From FEN-1279 sp964501535 (GTDB lineage: Bacteria; Bacteroidota; Ignavibacteria; Tepidaquicellales; Tepidaquicellaceae), in contig CAZCSV010000002.1 in NCBI GenBank assembly GCA_964501535.1, positions 1 to 64,000 on the forward strand: DNA of 64,000 nucleotides, written 5' to 3'. Below the pieces are notes generated by a model. That model did not search any database, had not been told where the DNA came from, and was given only the letters and a program-made list of their open reading frames with translations. Made by a program: the position numbers and the translations under genes. Positions 62,244-64,000 of the stretch are shown in pieces (position 1 is the first letter of the stretch; every line of letters starts with the position of its first letter).

Positions 62244-63914
62244 TCAGGTTAATTTTTTATACTTTATTCTTTTCAGAGCTACGTCACCGAGCCGTTTCTT
62301 TTTGTTCTCTTCATATTCGGAATATCCGCCTTCGAAGAAACAGACCTGCGAGTCACCTTCGAATGCGAGTATATGCGTAGCGACTCTATCGAGGAACCAC
62401 CTGTCGTGCGAAATAATCACTGCACATCCGGCAAAATTTTCGAGTCCTTCTTCGAGAGCCCTGAGTGTATTCACGTCTATATCGTTCGTCGGTTCGTCGA
62501 GCAGCAGAACGTTTGCCTGTGATTTTAGGGTTAGGGCAAGGTGAAGCCGGTTACGCTCTCCGCCCGAGAGCATATGTACTTTCTTTTCCTGGTCTGTTCC
62601 GGTGAAATTAAATCTTGCGACATAAGCTCTCGAATTATATTGTTTTCCTCCGAGTTCGATAAATTCCTGATTTTCTGAAATTGCCTGCCAGACGGAATTT
62701 TCGGGGTCAATTTCCGCATGTGCCTGGTCAACGTACCCGACCTGAACGGTTTCCCCGATTTCGAATGTACCGGAATTGGCTTTTTCACTTCCGAGAATCA
62801 TTCTGAAGAGAGTAGTCTTTCCTGCGCCGTTCGGACCAATCACTCCCACTATTCCCGCCGGAGGCAGACTGAAATTTAAATTTTCGAATAAGATATTATC
62901 ACCGAATGCTTTTGAAACGTTAACAGCTTCAATGACTTTATTACCGAGCCGGGGACCGTTCGGGATAAATATTTCCAGTGTTTCTTCCTTTTGTTTTGTA
63001 TCTTCGTTTAAAAGTCTGTCATAAGCCTGAAGTCTTGCTTTAGATTTTGCGTGTCGTGCACGCGGAGACATACGGACCCATTCGAGTTCCCGTTCCAGTG
63101 TTTTCATTCTTTTGCTTGCGGTTTTTTCTTCCATTACGAGCCGGCGATGTTTTTGTTCGAGCCAGGAGGAATAGTTTCCTTCCCACGGAATTCCCTCTCC
63201 GCGGTCGAGTTCGAGAATCCATCCTGCGACGTTATCGAGAAAGTATCTGTCGTGGGTGACAGCGATAACGGTTCCTTTGTATTGTTTCAGATGAAGTTCC
63301 AGCCATTCTACCGATTCCGCATCCAGGTGGTTTGTCGGTTCATCAAGTAGCAGGATATCCGGTTCGGAAAGCAAAAGCCTGCAAAGTGCTACACGCCTGC
63401 GTTCACCGCCGCTGAGGTTTTTCACGGGCAAATCTTCTTCGGGGCATCGCAGAGCATCCATTGCCCGGGAGAGTTTTGCATCGAGTTCCCAACCGTTTTT
63501 ATGTTCTATTAGTTCTGTAAGTTCGCCCTGACGCTCTATTAGTTTTGTCATCTCATCGTCATCCATCGGCTCTGCGAATTTATTATTCACTTCCTCGTAT
63601 TCTTTTAAAATATCAACCACATCCTGAACACCTTCCATCACGATTTCCTTAACGGTTTTATCATCGTCTAAAATCGGCTCCTGCGGGAGGTATCCGACGG
63701 AATACTCTTTTGTGAAATGGACTTCGCCGTCGAAATTTTCTTCCACACCCGCAATTATTTTCAGCAGTGTGGATTTACCCGAGCCGTTCAGTCCGATTAT
63801 ACCGATTTTAGCTCCGTAGAAAAACGAGAGATATATATTTTTCAGTACCTGTCTTTTGGGAGGGTAGGTCTTCCCTACACCGACCATCGAAAAAATAATT
63901 TTATTATCTGCCAT
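62244..63914 (-). CDS. ettA: ABC-F translation factor EttA (energy-dependent translational throttle)
   Basis: The 556-residue product has two ABC ATPase domains without membrane helices: Walker A GLNGSGKST and GPNGAGKTT, signature LSGGERRRVAL and LSGGERNRLHL, Walker B ILLLDEPTNHLD and LLLDEPTNDID. The sequence and length match EttA. EttA binds the ribosomal E site and gates entry into elongation according to the ATP/ADP ratio. The start ATG is at 63914. It is cytoplasmic. Confidence 0.93.
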   Translation of the reverse strand: MADNKIIFSMVGVGKTYPPKRQVLKNIYLSFFYGAKIGIIGLNGSGKSTLLKIIAGVEENFDGEVHFTKEYSVGYLPQEPILDDDKTVKEIVMEGVQDVVDILKEYEEVNNKFAEPMDDDEMTKLIERQGELTELIEHKNGWELDAKLSRAMDALRCPEEDLPVKNLSGGERRRVALCRLLLSEPDILLLDEPTNHLDAESVEWLELHLKQYKGTVIAVTHDRYFLDNVAGWILELDRGEGIPWEGNYSSWLEQKHRRLVMEEKTASKRMKTLERELEWVRMSPRARHAKSKARLQAYDRLLNEDTKQKEETLEIFIPNGPRLGNKVIEAVNVSKAFGDNILFENLNFSLPPAGIVGVIGPNGAGKTTLFRMILGSEKANSGTFEIGETVQVGYVDQAHAEIDPENSVWQAISENQEFIELGGKQYNSRAYVARFNFTGTDQEKKVHMLSGGERNRLHLALTLKSQANVLLLDEPTNDIDVNTLRALEEGLENFAGCAVIISHDRWFLDRVATHILAFEGDSQVCFFEGGYSEYEENKKKRLGDVALKRIKYKKLT

Positions 63915-64000
63915 AAGATAAAAGTAAATTTAATAAAGGAATTTTGTTAATCAATTATATTAAAATTTAAATATTATTCAAAGCTCCTTACGAGTCTTTC

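Overview
The window is AT-rich DNA from a Gram-negative bacterium of the Bacteroidota/Chlorobiota group, most likely Ignavibacteria-like. The main evidence is fourteen genes ending in a type IX secretion (T9SS) type A sorting domain. Most carry a motif close to QNYPNPFNP, then a YDI(L/T)G(R/K)E block, SGVYFY(R/K) and a terminal KKM-hydrophobic-K. Several genes have Shine-Dalgarno sequences. Two tRNA genes (Pro-CGG, Phe-GAA) and ordinary housekeeping genes (rpmE, rocD, alr, ettA) indicate chromosomal DNA. No prophage, insertion sequence, CRISPR array or replication origin was seen.

Layout. 1-6.6 kb: the 3' part of a large T9SS cargo gene, a 58-residue conserved small protein, tRNA-Pro, a second cargo gene and a lipoprotein gene broken by an in-frame TGA. 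6.9-15.1 kb: metabolic core with rpmE, a GlmU-related nucleotidyltransferase, a GT-C glycosyltransferase, ornithine aminotransferase, an unusual membrane protein/THEP1-like NTPase/TspO operon on the minus strand, a CapA-type lipoprotein and tRNA-Phe. 15.3-28.5 kb: a second GT-C protein with TPRs, the first of three arylsulfotransferase-like cargo proteins, a thioester-domain-like lipoprotein, a Tyr-rich lipoprotein, a PQQ/PKD cargo protein, an M28 peptidase cargo protein, an MBL-fold hydrolase and a small membrane protein. 28.6-41.5 kb: a bacterial Cys-loop receptor homologue, a YCF48-like cargo protein, a CPA1 cation/proton antiporter, several lipoproteins, a clan GH-A glycosidase-like cargo protein and a DinB-fold protein. 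41.5-45.8 kb: a minus-strand operon of three T9SS cargo genes (FG-GAP, YCF48-like, BNR-like). 46.2-54.7 kb: a PafA-like phosphatase, two more arylsulfotransferase-like cargo genes around a YCF48-like cargo gene, and a beta-barrel gene broken by an in-frame TAA. 54.7-64 kb: alanine racemase, a seven-PAS hybrid histidine kinase, a GYD protein, a NapH-like Fe-S membrane protein and EttA.

The genes suggest a heterotroph that displays many proteins on its surface: a peptidase, a glycosidase-like protein, sulfotransferase-like proteins and beta-propellers. The secretion apparatus itself is not in this window. Observations most worth a second look are: (1) short dispersed repeats translated in frame inside cargo genes, including two adjacent signal peptides and one sorting domain; (2) the membrane protein/NTPase/TspO operon; (3) the thioester-like lipoprotein; (4) the pentameric ligand-gated channel homologue; (5) a tRNA-Phe 3'-end duplication; (6) the three arylsulfotransferase paralogues, one with an altered SRH motif. 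All function calls rest on reading the sequences and known family motifs; no database search was run.
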